From: UWMA-0277 sp965183885
Lineage (GTDB): Bacteria > Bacteroidota > Bacteroidia > Flavobacteriales > BACL11
NCBI GenBank assembly: GCA_965183885.1
Contig: OZ238992.1
Coordinates: forward strand, 310,001-374,000
Direction of reading: 5' to 3'
DNA: 64,000 nt
Part shown: positions 18,320 through 27,713 of the stretch, one piece after another
How positions within the stretch are numbered: position 1 is the stretch's first letter
Layout of the letters: every line of letters starts with the position of its first letter
Program-made: the position numbers and the translations under genes
The notes under the pieces: generated by a model
Seen by the model: the letters and a program-made list of their open reading frames with translations, nothing else
Databases searched by the model: none
Told to the model about the DNA's origin: nothing

Positions 18320-19255
18320 TTATTCGTTGTTTTTTATTTTTCCTGCTAATAAATAAAGTACAGCCATTCTTATAGCAACTCCATTTTCTACCTGATCTAG
18401 AATTATTGCATGCTTTGAGTCTGCAACATCCGAACTCAACTCTACCCCCCTATTTATAGGACCTGGATGCATAATTGTTATTTCCTTATTTAAACTATCA
18501 AGAAGCTCTTTGTTTACTCCAAACATCATTGCATACTCTCTAAGAGAAGGAAAATAATTTACATCTTGACGCTCTAATTGTATTCTTAAAACATTAGCAA
18601 CATCACACCACTCTAAAGCTTCTTTTACATCTGAAAAATGACTTACCCCTAATGCATCTAAATGCTTTGGCATAAGCGATGATGGCCCACACACTCTAAC
18701 TTCTGCTCCTAGCTTTTGTAAACAATAAATATTTGAAAGTGCTACCCTAGAGTGTAATATATCTCCAATAATTACAACCTTCTTCCCTTTAACCTCTCCA
18801 TACTTTTCTCTTATTGAATAAGAATCAAGCAAAGCTTGTGTAGGATGCTCATGCGCTCCATCTCCTGCATTTACAATTTTAGCATCAATATTTCTTGATA
18901 AAAATACCGAAGCCCCTGGGTTTGGATGTCTCATTACAATAATATCTACCTTCATAGCTAAAATATTATTTACTGTATCCAATAAAGTCTCTCCTTTTTT
19001 TACCGATGATGAAGCAGACGCAAAATTTATGACATCTGCAGAAAGCCTTTTCTCTGCTAACTCAAATGAAAGTTTTGTTCGAGTTGAATTCTCAAAAAAT
19101 AGATTTGCAATTGTAATATCTCTTAAAGAAGGGACTTTCTTTATAGGTTGATTTATTATCTTTTTAAAATTATCTGCTGTTTTAAAAATTAAATCAATAT
19201 CTGATTTTTTCAGGTATTTAATTCCTAATAAATGATCTACTGATAATTTACTCAT
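18320..19255 (-). CDS. pyrB: Aspartate carbamoyltransferase, catalytic subunit
   Basis: Condenses carbamoyl phosphate and aspartate in the second step of pyrimidine synthesis, in the cytoplasm. It has 311 residues, the same length as the E. coli catalytic chain. The carbamoyl-phosphate motif FFENSTRTKLSFE is near residue 54. HPTQALLDSYSIREK and the aspartate-side motif MHPGPINRGVELSSD are in place. No regulatory subunit (pyrI) is nearby; pyrR lies directly upstream with a one-base overlap. Confidence 0.97.
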   Translation of the reverse strand: MSKLSVDHLLGIKYLKKSDIDLIFKTADNFKKIINQPIKKVPSLRDITIANLFFENSTRTKLSFELAEKRLSADVINFASASSSVKKGETLLDTVNNILAMKVDIIVMRHPNPGASVFLSRNIDAKIVNAGDGAHEHPTQALLDSYSIREKYGEVKGKKVVIIGDILHSRVALSNIYCLQKLGAEVRVCGPSSLMPKHLDALGVSHFSDVKEALEWCDVANVLRIQLERQDVNYFPSLREYAMMFGVNKELLDSLNKEITIMHPGPINRGVELSSDVADSKHAIILDQVENGVAIRMAVLYLLAGKIKNNE

Positions 19256-19797
19256 TACTCTGATTTTACCATTAATATTCTATCTTTTCCGCTCGTTTCC
19301 TTCCACTCTACTATTACACGTTCAGATTCTATTGCATCAATCGTCCTCCCAACATAATTTGGCTGTATTGGCAGGTCTCTACTAAATCTTCTATCAATTA
19401 AAGTCAGTAACTCAACTGACTTTGGTCTACCAAAAGCCATCATAGCATCAATTGCTGCTCGTATAGATCTTCCTGTAAATAACACATCATCAATCAGTAC
19501 AACATTTTTTCCTTCTAAAGATAAATTCATATCTATAGGTTCAGGAACTATAGGTTCATCCCTTCTTCTTAAATCATCTCGATAAAAAGAAATATCTAGA
19601 TTACCTGATTCAATTTTATCTGTTTTTAAAAGTTCTATAAGCTTAGCAAGTATTCTATTACTCAAATAAGTACCTCTAGGCTGCACTCCTATCACTACAG
19701 TATTTTTAAAATCATTATGATTCTCAATTAACTGATGACATAACCTTTCAACTGTAATTGCAATTTCTTGCTGATTTAATAATTGTTTTTCTTCCAT
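19255..19797 (-). CDS. pyrR: Bifunctional pyr operon regulator / uracil phosphoribosyltransferase
   Basis: A phosphoribosyltransferase-fold protein of 180 residues. The PRPP-binding loop VVLIDDVLFTGRSIRAA is near residue 95, and VGVQPRGTYLS and FYRDDLRRRD mark the PyrR subfamily. In Gram-positive bacteria PyrR binds a leader RNA and attenuates the pyr operon, and also converts uracil to UMP. Here the promoter box lies only 10 nt upstream of the ATG, so there is no leader for attenuation. It may act mainly as an enzyme or bind RNA elsewhere. It is the first gene of the pyrR-pyrB-small protein-T9SS-rnz operon. Confidence 0.93.
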   Translation of the reverse strand: MEEKQLLNQQEIAITVERLCHQLIENHNDFKNTVVIGVQPRGTYLSNRILAKLIELLKTDKIESGNLDISFYRDDLRRRDEPIVPEPIDMNLSLEGKNVVLIDDVLFTGRSIRAAIDAMMAFGRPKSVELLTLIDRRFSRDLPIQPNYVGRTIDAIESERVIVEWKETSGKDRILMVKSE

Positions 19798-19807
19798 GAT
19801 TACAGTA

Positions 19808-19815
19808 CAAACATA
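19808..19815 (-). promoter_or_regulatory. -7 promoter box of the pyrR operon
   Basis: The minus strand reads TATGTTTG (TAnnTTTG), ending 10 nt before the pyrR ATG. It lies 6 nt beyond the rpsA terminator stem, so the leader is at most a few nucleotides. Confidence 0.6.
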
Positions 19816-19821
19816 GCAAAA

Positions 19822-19847
19822 AAAAGCCCCAAATTAATGGGGCTTTT
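19822..19847 (-). terminator. Rho-independent terminator of rpsA
   Basis: Perfect 9-bp stem AAAAGCCCC / GGGGCTTTT with an 8-nt loop and, on the minus strand, a run of T after the stem. It begins 4 nt after the rpsA stop. Confidence 0.88.
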
Positions 19848-19850
19848 AGA

Positions 19851-21719
19851 TTAATTATTTCCTTGCTCTAAATTCTTCTTCAGAGCGGCTAGCTGATCAA
19901 GATCTCCTAAAGTTGATTGTTTTTTATCATCTTCAAGTTTCTTCATCACCTTTTTAGCAGATGCTGCACTTTTCTTTCTTTCAGCTTCCATTTCTTCTTT
20001 AAATATTGAAGTATGTGAAACTAAAATCTTTTTATTCTCTTTTGAGAACTCAAGCACTCTAAAAGTAAGTTTCTCTCCTACTTTAGCAACTGAACCATCT
20101 TCTTTTTCAACGTGTCTTTTAGGAGCAAAAGCTTCAACACCCTCTTCACCCAAAGCAATTAATACTCCTTTGTCTAAAATTTCAGTAACTGTTCCTTCAT
20201 AGTCCTTACCGTCAACAAATTGTTTAGCATAAGCATCCCAAGGATTTTCTTCTAATTGCTTATGACCTAAACTAATTTTTCTGTTTCCTTTGTCAATATC
20301 TAAAACAATAACTTCTAACTCAGCATCAACTTGAGTAAACTCAGCTGGGTGCTTAATTTTCTTAGTCCAAGATAAGTCAGAGATATGCACTAAACCATCT
20401 ACTCCTTCAACTAGTTCTACAAAAATACCAAAGTTTGTAAAGTTTCTTACTTTTACTTTATGCTGTGAAGCAACTGGGAATTTTTGTTCAATATCAGCCC
20501 ATGGGTCTGGAGTCATTTGCTTAACGCCTAATGACATTTTTCTACTTTCTTTATCTAAAGTTAAAACCTGAGCTTTTACAGCATCACCTTTCTTATAGAA
20601 GTCATTTGCACTTCTTAAGTGAGTTGACCATGACATTTCAGATACGTGTAATAAAGCTTCGATACCTGCTTGCAATTCAACAAACACACCATAATCAGCT
20701 ACTACTACTACTTTACCTTCAACCTCATCACCTACTTTTAAGCTTTCATCTAAATTCTCCCAAGGATGAGCACCTAATTGTTTCAATCCTAATTGGATTC
20801 TACTCTTACCTTCATCAAAGTCAAGAATTACAACATTTATAGTTTCATCTAAAGTTACAATCTCTTCTGGATGAGAAATTCTTCCCCAAGATAAGTCAGT
20901 AATATGGATTAACCCATCAATACCACCTAAATCAACAAACACACCGTAAGAAGTAATATTCTTAACTGTTCCTTCAAGAACCTGTCCTTTCTCAAGCTTA
21001 GACATAATTTCTTTAGTCTGTACTGCTAAATCGGCTTCGATTAATGCTTTATGAGATACAACAACATTACGGAATGATTCGTTCACCTTAACAACTTTGA
21101 ACTCCATGTTTTTACCAACATACTCGTCATAATCACGAATTGGCTTAACATCAATTTGAGAACCTGGCAAGAAACACTCAATACCAAATACATCAACAAT
21201 CATACCACCTTTAGTTCTACTCTTAATTTGACCGTTAACAACCTCTCCTGTTTCAAGTGCAATATTAACTTTTTCCCAAGCTCTTAATACTCTTGCTCTA
21301 CGGTGAGATAAAACTAACTGTCCATTTTTATCTTCTTGTTTTTCAACTAAAACCTCAACAGTATCACCCGCTTTTAACTCTGGGTTGTACTTAAATTCGT
21401 TAAAGCTAATTACACCATCTGATTTAAAGTTGATATCAACAACAACCTCCCTATCAGTAACTAATACCACAGTACCATCAATAACTTGCTTATCAATAAC
21501 ATCTGGTAAAGTTGCGCTATATTCTTTTTCAAGATCACTACGCTCTGCTTTAGAGTATGTATCATTTTGGGCTGCAATATCCCAATCAAACTCTTCAACA
21601 ACTGTTTCTACTTTTTTTGGTGCTTTTTCAACAACAGGAGTTTCTGTTGCTACTACCTCCTCAATAATAGGAGTTTCTACTGCATCTTTAGCAGCTTCTT
21701 TTTTGTTTTCTTCTGACAT
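19851..21719 (-). CDS. rpsA: 30S ribosomal protein S1
   Basis: Binds mRNA on the small ribosomal subunit. From the chosen start it has 622 residues. A long acidic N-terminal extension (residues 1-75) is rich in Glu, Val and Pro and precedes six S1 (OB-fold) repeats. Repeats three to five are the best conserved (GVFVDLGGIDGLIHITDLSW, GVFVELQAGIEALLHVSEMS, GIFVELVEGVDGLVHISDLS). The tail is lysine-rich. A second in-frame ATG three codons upstream (21728) is possible. The promoter box lies about 120 nt upstream, so the mRNA has a long leader, unlike most genes here. That would suit autoregulation by S1, which is inference. Confidence 0.95.
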   Translation of the reverse strand: MSEENKKEAAKDAVETPIIEEVVATETPVVEKAPKKVETVVEEFDWDIAAQNDTYSKAERSDLEKEYSATLPDVIDKQVIDGTVVLVTDREVVVDINFKSDGVISFNEFKYNPELKAGDTVEVLVEKQEDKNGQLVLSHRRARVLRAWEKVNIALETGEVVNGQIKSRTKGGMIVDVFGIECFLPGSQIDVKPIRDYDEYVGKNMEFKVVKVNESFRNVVVSHKALIEADLAVQTKEIMSKLEKGQVLEGTVKNITSYGVFVDLGGIDGLIHITDLSWGRISHPEEIVTLDETINVVILDFDEGKSRIQLGLKQLGAHPWENLDESLKVGDEVEGKVVVVADYGVFVELQAGIEALLHVSEMSWSTHLRSANDFYKKGDAVKAQVLTLDKESRKMSLGVKQMTPDPWADIEQKFPVASQHKVKVRNFTNFGIFVELVEGVDGLVHISDLSWTKKIKHPAEFTQVDAELEVIVLDIDKGNRKISLGHKQLEENPWDAYAKQFVDGKDYEGTVTEILDKGVLIALGEEGVEAFAPKRHVEKEDGSVAKVGEKLTFRVLEFSKENKKILVSHTSIFKEEMEAERKKSAASAKKVMKKLEDDKKQSTLGDLDQLAALKKNLEQGNN

Positions 21720-21840
21720 TTTTGTCATTCAATTTTGTATCTTAAAGTATTAAGGCTTTCATGTTATAACTTTAAGAGTTATTAAACTTATTATTTTTCA
21801 CCCTCTCCACTACCTTAAAATAACATTCTGAAAAGGGCTG

Positions 21841-21848
21841 CAAATATA
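21841..21848 (-). promoter_or_regulatory. -7 promoter box for rpsA
   Basis: The minus strand reads TATATTTG (TAnnTTTG), about 120 nt before the rpsA ATG. No closer match is present, which implies a leader of roughly 110 nt. Confidence 0.5.
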
Positions 21849-21878
21849 TAAAAATAAACTGAATGAAAAAGCTATAGA

Positions 21879-22751
21879 TTAGACTAAATCTTTAATCGCT
21901 TTTTGAACATCTTCCATAAGCCATCTTGGGGTAGAAGTAGCCCCACAAATTCCTACTGAATCTGAATTTAAAAACCATTCTTTTTTTATCTCTTTTATAT
22001 CAGAAATAAAATAAGAATTACTATTTTCTTCCTTACAGGATTTAAATAACATCTTTCCGTTTGAACTCTTTTGACCACTAACAAAAATAATTACATCGTT
22101 AATAGTAGAAAACTGCTTTAACTGAGGTTCGCGACCAGAAACTTGCCTACACAAAGTGTCATGAACAATGTATTTCACCCCCTCACCAGCTGCCAAACTT
22201 ACTCTTTTAGCAATCTCATCACTAATTTTCTTATAAGCCTTTGGGCTTTTTGTTGTTTGTGAATACACATAAATTGACTTAGAGAAATCTATCTTATCTA
22301 AATCATCTAAAGTAGTAACAATAATAGCTTCATTCCTTGTTTGCCCCAACAAACCAGTAACTTCAGCATGCCCTTCTTTACCAAATATAATTACCTGACC
22401 ATCAAGATTTTTAACCTCCTCATACCCTTCCTTAATTTGATGCTGAAGTTTTAACACTACAGGACAAGAAGCATCCAAAAGCTGAATATTATTTTTAAGA
22501 GCAATCGTATATGTTTCAGGGGGCTCTCCATGAGCTCTTATTAACACTTTACAATCTGAGAGGTTTTTTAAATCATCATGATTAATAATCTTAAGCCCCA
22601 TTTTATTCAAACGCTCAACCTCCTTATTATTATGAACAATATCCCCCAAACAGTATAAGCTATCCTCCTGCTCTAAGATATCTTCTGCCATCTGAATAGC
22701 ATACACCACTCCAAAACAAAAGCCTGAATATTTATCAATTGTAACTTCCAT
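21879..22751 (-). CDS. ispH: 4-hydroxy-3-methylbut-2-enyl diphosphate reductase
   Basis: The last enzyme of the MEP isoprenoid pathway. It is an iron-sulfur protein that makes IPP and DMAPP, the latter being the substrate of MiaA. It has 290 residues. The three conserved cluster-binding Cys are visible in SGFCFGV near residue 12, LDASCPVV near residue 95 and HDTLCRQVSGREPQL near residue 200. RAHGEPPE and GKEGHAEVTGLLGQT are family motifs. Its start overlaps the cmk stop by one base, so it is the last gene of the porQ-cmk-ispH operon. Confidence 0.96.
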   Translation of the reverse strand: MEVTIDKYSGFCFGVVYAIQMAEDILEQEDSLYCLGDIVHNNKEVERLNKMGLKIINHDDLKNLSDCKVLIRAHGEPPETYTIALKNNIQLLDASCPVVLKLQHQIKEGYEEVKNLDGQVIIFGKEGHAEVTGLLGQTRNEAIIVTTLDDLDKIDFSKSIYVYSQTTKSPKAYKKISDEIAKRVSLAAGEGVKYIVHDTLCRQVSGREPQLKQFSTINDVIIFVSGQKSSNGKMLFKSCKEENSNSYFISDIKEIKKEWFLNSDSVGICGATSTPRWLMEDVQKAIKDLV

Positions 22752-23443
22752 TAACTGTTCATATTTTCTCTAATTAATTTACCAATTAATTCATTCTGCA
22801 TTAAAATTGAAAGCTCTGAGTTATCTATAAGAATTGCATCTTTTGCTTGCACTAAAGGATTAATTTCCCTGTTTGTATCATGATCATCTCGCTGAATAAG
22901 GTTATTAAGAACCTCATCATAAGTAATATTAGCACCTTTCCCAACAAGCTCATCATATCTCCTTTGCGCTCTTATTTCAGCTTTTGCTGTTATAAATAGT
23001 TTTAGTTCTGCATTTGGGAATACTTTTGTTCCAATATCCCTACCATCCATCACTACATTTTTTGCCAAACCTATTTCTTGCTGAAGCATTATTAGTTTTT
23101 CTCTAACCTCTTGCACCTGAGCAACAATACTTACATTATCAGAAACATCAAACCCTCTAATAAGCTCCTCTACATTTTCTCCATTTAAAATAGTTTCTGA
23201 CTTTTCAGAAACACTATTAAATACAAAATCAATTACAATACGATCAATACTTTTAGCTAATTTTTGTTTATCAACTTTTTTGTCTACAACAATATCATTA
23301 CGCATACAATACAAAGTTACAGCTCTATACATAGCTCCTGTATCAACATAACGCATACCATATTCACTTGCAATAGATTTTGCAATTGTACTTTTCCCAC
23401 AGGAAGAATGCCCGTCAATAGCTATATTAAATGGTAAACTCAT
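22751..23443 (-). CDS. cmk: (d)CMP kinase
   Basis: Phosphorylates CMP and dCMP with ATP. It has 230 residues (E. coli has 227). The P-loop IDGHSSCGKSTIAKSIA is at the N-terminus. YVDTGAMYRAVTLY and VMDGRDIGTKVFPNAELKLF are the nucleotide-binding motifs, and RAQRRYDEL marks the lid. It begins directly after porQ with no gap and overlaps ispH by one base. Confidence 0.96.
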   Translation of the reverse strand: MSLPFNIAIDGHSSCGKSTIAKSIASEYGMRYVDTGAMYRAVTLYCMRNDIVVDKKVDKQKLAKSIDRIVIDFVFNSVSEKSETILNGENVEELIRGFDVSDNVSIVAQVQEVREKLIMLQQEIGLAKNVVMDGRDIGTKVFPNAELKLFITAKAEIRAQRRYDELVGKGANITYDEVLNNLIQRDDHDTNREINPLVQAKDAILIDNSELSILMQNELIGKLIRENMNS

Positions 23444-24472
23444 TTAGAAACCAAAAGTACTTAAATTTGCAGCAATACTAAAATTATTTGGAGCCCCTGA
23501 TAAATGATATGATGCTCTACTATAATCTAAACGGAACTTTGACACTTTAAATCCAATACCAAAAGAGAAACCTGCCATAGCCGGACGAGTAGCTAAACTC
23601 ATATCAAATCTTCTTTGAAAATTAAATCCTCCTCGTATAAATAAACTTTTTCTAAAAGGATTTAATTCCCCTCCTATAATAAAATGCCTAAGTGCTGTTT
23701 TTGCAATACTCTCCTCTTTTATTTCTAGCTCACCTGTTTCTATATTAGTTTGACTTAATAATTTATAAGGTGATTTTATATCAAACTGATTAAGATGATG
23801 AAAAGTAATAACATATCTAAAAGGCATATGCTTTAAAGCCTTACTAATACTAAGCTGAATATCAAAAGGAAGTTTTTCATCAACTGCTGTATAAGAGAAT
23901 AATTGCTTTCCAATATTTTTAAATAATAATGTTGTTGTAAATCCTTTATCTATATTATTATAAGTAGTTGACACATTAGAAGCTATTGCTGCAGCATTAT
24001 ACCTTTCATACTGTGAGTTTAAAAACTGAATGTTTGCCCCAACAGTAATTCGCTCCGTCAATATTTTTCCCCAACCTAAAGTAACAACTTGATCATGAGC
24101 AGTAAAAGACCCTAAGTTATTCCCAACTGCGTCATAATTAACAAATTCACCATAATCTATTGCATCAAGCCCAAAAGAAACAACTCCTATACTTTTTATA
24201 TTTTTTGCAATAGCAAACCCTAATATATTAATGTCAGAAAAATAATCAGCAAATGAAAACACCATTTCTTTATCCATGCTACTATTAAGTAAAGAAGGTG
24301 TTGTTTGTGCTAAAGACACATCAGCATCAACAATAGCAATAACACTACCTCCCATAGCCTCAACCCTTGGAGAGGTTTCAACATCTGCAAAAGAAAAAGC
24401 AGTTGCCCCTCCACTTTGAGCCAAAAGACTAAAAGGAAGACATAATACTATTATGATTATTTTTTTTATCAT
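23444..24472 (-). CDS. porQ: Type IX secretion system protein PorQ
   Basis: An outer-membrane beta-barrel protein of the T9SS. In Porphyromonas it is needed for surface exposure of PorZ and for cargo processing. It has 342 residues. A signal peptide (about 1-18, ending LLAQ) is followed by GGATAFSFADVETSPRVEAM, the typical start of the PorV/PorQ family. Alternating aromatic beta-strands continue to a terminal Phe (NLSTFGF). The position just upstream of cmk is a familiar Bacteroidota arrangement. At least four proteins encoded in this window carry T9SS sorting domains and would depend on the system. Confidence 0.85.
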   Translation of the reverse strand: MIKKIIIIVLCLPFSLLAQSGGATAFSFADVETSPRVEAMGGSVIAIVDADVSLAQTTPSLLNSSMDKEMVFSFADYFSDINILGFAIAKNIKSIGVVSFGLDAIDYGEFVNYDAVGNNLGSFTAHDQVVTLGWGKILTERITVGANIQFLNSQYERYNAAAIASNVSTTYNNIDKGFTTTLLFKNIGKQLFSYTAVDEKLPFDIQLSISKALKHMPFRYVITFHHLNQFDIKSPYKLLSQTNIETGELEIKEESIAKTALRHFIIGGELNPFRKSLFIRGGFNFQRRFDMSLATRPAMAGFSFGIGFKVSKFRLDYSRASYHLSGAPNNFSIAANLSTFGF

Positions 24473-24479
24473 TTATAAA

Positions 24480-25169
24480 TTAGAGCGCTATACCAACATT
24501 AAACCCCATTCTAGGAAGAACACCTGAGTACGCTCTATCCCAAATAGTGTCATCCATCCAATACCCACCTTTAGCACCACTAAACTCTGCATATTTTACT
24601 CCCCCTCCTAGAAATAATTCTAAAGAAAGGATATCTGAAAACAAATACTGTACTCCCATTATTATTCCAGCCTGCATACTTTTCACTTCTCTATCTGACT
24701 CAACTATATCCTCTGCAAAACAAGAAGACACCCAAGCACCTTCAGCATCATAATAACTATCTATATAATACCCGTTATCATAAGAATATTCTTCACTAAA
24801 ATATGAACCTTTTACATAAGGAGCAACATAGACCCCGCTTAAGGAAGATGTTGATCTTTTAAAATCAAAAATATACTTTCTAAGCTGAACCTCTCCACTC
24901 CAACCAATTTCTGAATCTCTATCCGAATAATAAGCTGGCTCAACAGCTCCCAATTTAGCATCATTATCAGAATTATAACCTGACAAATGAAAAGTTCCAC
25001 TAACATTAATTGATTTATTCTTAGCAAAAGCCTTTTCATAACTCATATGAAATGTGTTTCCTATAAAATGAAAAGGGCTATTTTTTACTAATGAATTTAC
25101 TTTTTCTTGAGCATTTATCGAACCTAATCCTACTGCTAATATCAAAACTAAAGCCATACTTTTTTTCAT
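24480..25169 (-). CDS. Outer-membrane beta-barrel protein, function unknown
   Basis: A 229-residue exported protein. The signal peptide (about 1-20, ending SINAQ) precedes a chain of amphipathic beta-strands (FHFIGNTFHMSYEKAF, GEVQLRKYIFDF, GVYVAPYVKGSYF, LSLELFLGGGVKYAEF). This fits an 8- or 10-stranded barrel of the DUF3575-like type. Residues 120-150 form an acidic, Tyr-rich extracellular-type loop. It ends 7 nt before porQ and has its own promoter box, so it heads the porQ-cmk-ispH operon. Whether it works with T9SS is unknown. Confidence 0.68.
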   Translation of the reverse strand: MKKSMALVLILAVGLGSINAQEKVNSLVKNSPFHFIGNTFHMSYEKAFAKNKSINVSGTFHLSGYNSDNDAKLGAVEPAYYSDRDSEIGWSGEVQLRKYIFDFKRSTSSLSGVYVAPYVKGSYFSEEYSYDNGYYIDSYYDAEGAWVSSCFAEDIVESDREVKSMQAGIIMGVQYLFSDILSLELFLGGGVKYAEFSGAKGGYWMDDTIWDRAYSGVLPRMGFNVGIAL

Positions 25170-25231
25170 GATATTTTATTTTTTAATTATTAATACTCAG
25201 CTAACGCTTAAACTCTAATCTTATTACTGTG

Positions 25232-25239
25232 CAAATGTA
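25232..25239 (-). promoter_or_regulatory. -7 promoter box of the porQ-cmk-ispH operon
   Basis: The minus strand reads TACATTTG (TAnnTTTG), about 62 nt upstream of the ATG at 25169 and just after the lon stop. Confidence 0.5.
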
Positions 25240-25240
25240 A

Positions 25241-27691
25241 TTAATTAATTACTATAGCATCCTCAACTTTTTCCTTAAGAAGAGCAATATCAATTACATC
25301 TTTTAATGCATCTACATAATGAAATACCATTCCTTTTAAATACTTCTCATTAATCTCTAAGATATCTTTTTTATTCTGTTTAGATAAGATAATTTCATTT
25401 ATTCCTGAACGCTTTGCAGCTAGTATTTTCTCTTTAATCCCTCCAACAGGCAACACTTTTCCTCTTAAAGTAAGTTCTCCAGTCATTGCTATCTTTTCTT
25501 TTACTTTTCTTTGCGTAAAAGAGGACACTAATGAAGTAAACATAGTAATTCCTGCTGAAGGACCATCTTTAGGAGTTGCTCCTTCAGGAACATGAATATG
25601 AACATTCCATTTCTCAAAAACATCAGAAGCAACATCATAATCCTTAGCATGAGCCTTTAAATACTCCATAGCAATAGTAACTGACTCTTTCATTACCTTA
25701 CCTAAATTACCTGTAACAGAAAGCTTACCTTTCCCTTTACTTAAACTACTTTCAATAAATAAAATATCACCTCCAACAGCAGTCCAAGCTAAACCTGTAA
25801 CAACACCTGCTACTGAGTTATTTACAAATCGATCCCTATCAAACTTTGGAGCCCCTAATACTTTTTCAATAGTATTTAGAGTAGGCTTTACTTCAAACTC
25901 CTCCTCCATAGCAATTGATTTTGCTACATTCCTAATTACCTTACTTATCATCTTATCCAAGGTACGAACTCCTGACTCACGAGTATAACCATCAACTATT
26001 TTTTCAACTACCTCATCAGTTAACTGCAAATTTTCAGTCTTTAATCCATGTAACCCCAACTGCTTTGGCAACAAATGGTTTTGAGCAATCTGAACTTTTT
26101 CTTCTATAGTATAGCCATTAATTTCAATAATCTCCATTCTATCTCTAAGTGCAGGCTGTATTGTTGCAAGAGAGTTTGCAGTAGCAACAAATAATATTTT
26201 TGATAAATCATAATCAATTTCCAGATAATTATCATGGAAGGTTTCATTCTGCTCAGGATCTAAAACTTCAAGTAATGCTGAAGAAGGATCTCCATGAGAA
26301 TCTCTAGTTACCTTATCAATTTCATCCAACACAAAAACAGGATTTGATGATTTTGCTTTTTTTACAGATTTAATAATCCTACCTGGCATAGCACCAATAT
26401 AAGTTTTTCTATGCCCTCTAATTTCTGCCTCATCACGCAATCCCCCTAAAGAAACACGTTCGTATTTTCTTCCTAATGCCTCTGCAATTGACTTTCCTAA
26501 AGATGTTTTACCAACACCAGGGGGACCATACAAACACAAAATTGGAGATTTCATATCCCCTTTTAATTTTAACACTGCTAAATGCTCGATAATACGCTCC
26601 TTAACTTTTTCTAAACCAAAATGATCTCTATCTAATATTTCTCTGGCTTTTTTCAAGTCAAAACTATCAGTAGTACAATCATCCCAAGGCAAATCCAATA
26701 TCAATTCTATATAACTTCGTTGCACTGCATAATCTGACATTGAAGGATTCATTCTCTGTAACTTCTTCAATTCCTTTTCAAAAGCGTTAGCTATATCCTT
26801 ACTCCACTTCTTTTCTAAAGACTGCTTACGCATTTCTTCAATCTCCTTTTGGGAACCGCTTCCTCCTAGCTCTTCTTGTATTGCCTTCATCTGCTGATTC
26901 AAGTAATACTCCCTTTGTTGCTTATCTAAATCTGTTTGTACTTTAGATTGAATTTTATTCTTCATTTCCAACATTTGCAACTCTTTTGTAAGCAGTTCCA
27001 AAGCTGTAATAGCACGTTTCTTTAAATCTACCTCTTCTAATAAAGCCTGCTTTTCAGCCAAACCTATATTCATATTTGAAGAAACAAAATTGATTGCAAA
27101 AGAAGAATTCTTAATATTTTTAATTGCAATAGAAGCTTCAGAAGGAATGTTTGGGGATTCTTCAATTATTCTAAGTGCTAAATCTTTTACCGATGAAACT
27201 AAAGCTTCAAATTCTTCATCATTTTTCTGTGGCTTTACTTCTTTTAGATCAGTTACTTTTGCTTTATAATAAGGTTCATCTTGTACTATTTGCTCAAGCT
27301 TAAAACGTTTACGCCCTTGTATCACAGCAGTAATATTTCCATCAGGCATTTTTAACATCTTTAAGATATGTGCCACCGTACCTACTTCATGCAAATCATT
27401 TATCCCTGGCAACTCTACACTTGGATCTTTTTGTGAAAGCACTCCAATTGTTTTACTTCCTTTATCAGCTTCCTTTATTAACTTAACAGACTGATCTCTT
27501 CCTATAGTAATAGGAATAATTACCCCTGGAAAAAGAACAGTATTTCTTAAAGGTAAAATAGGCAGTAATTCAGGAGTATCTTCTTTTAAAATTTGTTGTT
27601 CATCCTCATCGCTCATCAATGGAAGAAACTCTGTTTCTTCATTTATTACATCTGACAAGTCAAAACTATCAAAGCTATATTTATTTTTCAT
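25241..27691 (-). CDS. lon: ATP-dependent protease Lon (endopeptidase La)
   Basis: A cytoplasmic AAA+ serine protease that degrades misfolded and regulatory proteins. It has 816 residues. The N-terminal LON substrate-binding domain (LLPILPLRNTVLFPGVIIPI) spans about residues 40-235. The AAA+ module has Walker A GPPGVGKTS near residue 391 and Walker B VFVLDEIDKV. The protease domain has the catalytic Ser in PKDGPSAGITMF near residue 710 and the Lys in VGGIKEKILAAK near 750. An acidic extension of about 40 residues precedes the LON domain, as in other Bacteroidota. A perfect sigma-54-type promoter sequence lies just upstream. Confidence 0.97.
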   Translation of the reverse strand: MKNKYSFDSFDLSDVINEETEFLPLMSDEDEQQILKEDTPELLPILPLRNTVLFPGVIIPITIGRDQSVKLIKEADKGSKTIGVLSQKDPSVELPGINDLHEVGTVAHILKMLKMPDGNITAVIQGRKRFKLEQIVQDEPYYKAKVTDLKEVKPQKNDEEFEALVSSVKDLALRIIEESPNIPSEASIAIKNIKNSSFAINFVSSNMNIGLAEKQALLEEVDLKKRAITALELLTKELQMLEMKNKIQSKVQTDLDKQQREYYLNQQMKAIQEELGGSGSQKEIEEMRKQSLEKKWSKDIANAFEKELKKLQRMNPSMSDYAVQRSYIELILDLPWDDCTTDSFDLKKAREILDRDHFGLEKVKERIIEHLAVLKLKGDMKSPILCLYGPPGVGKTSLGKSIAEALGRKYERVSLGGLRDEAEIRGHRKTYIGAMPGRIIKSVKKAKSSNPVFVLDEIDKVTRDSHGDPSSALLEVLDPEQNETFHDNYLEIDYDLSKILFVATANSLATIQPALRDRMEIIEINGYTIEEKVQIAQNHLLPKQLGLHGLKTENLQLTDEVVEKIVDGYTRESGVRTLDKMISKVIRNVAKSIAMEEEFEVKPTLNTIEKVLGAPKFDRDRFVNNSVAGVVTGLAWTAVGGDILFIESSLSKGKGKLSVTGNLGKVMKESVTIAMEYLKAHAKDYDVASDVFEKWNVHIHVPEGATPKDGPSAGITMFTSLVSSFTQRKVKEKIAMTGELTLRGKVLPVGGIKEKILAAKRSGINEIILSKQNKKDILEINEKYLKGMVFHYVDALKDVIDIALLKEKVEDAIVIN

Positions 27692-27713
27692 AATGATTAT
27701 TTTTCACTAATTA

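Noticed and set aside
20531..20842. 103-codon plus-strand frame within rpsA
   Set aside because: Antisense to S1 repeats; the composition (His, Leu, Gln) follows from the opposite strand.
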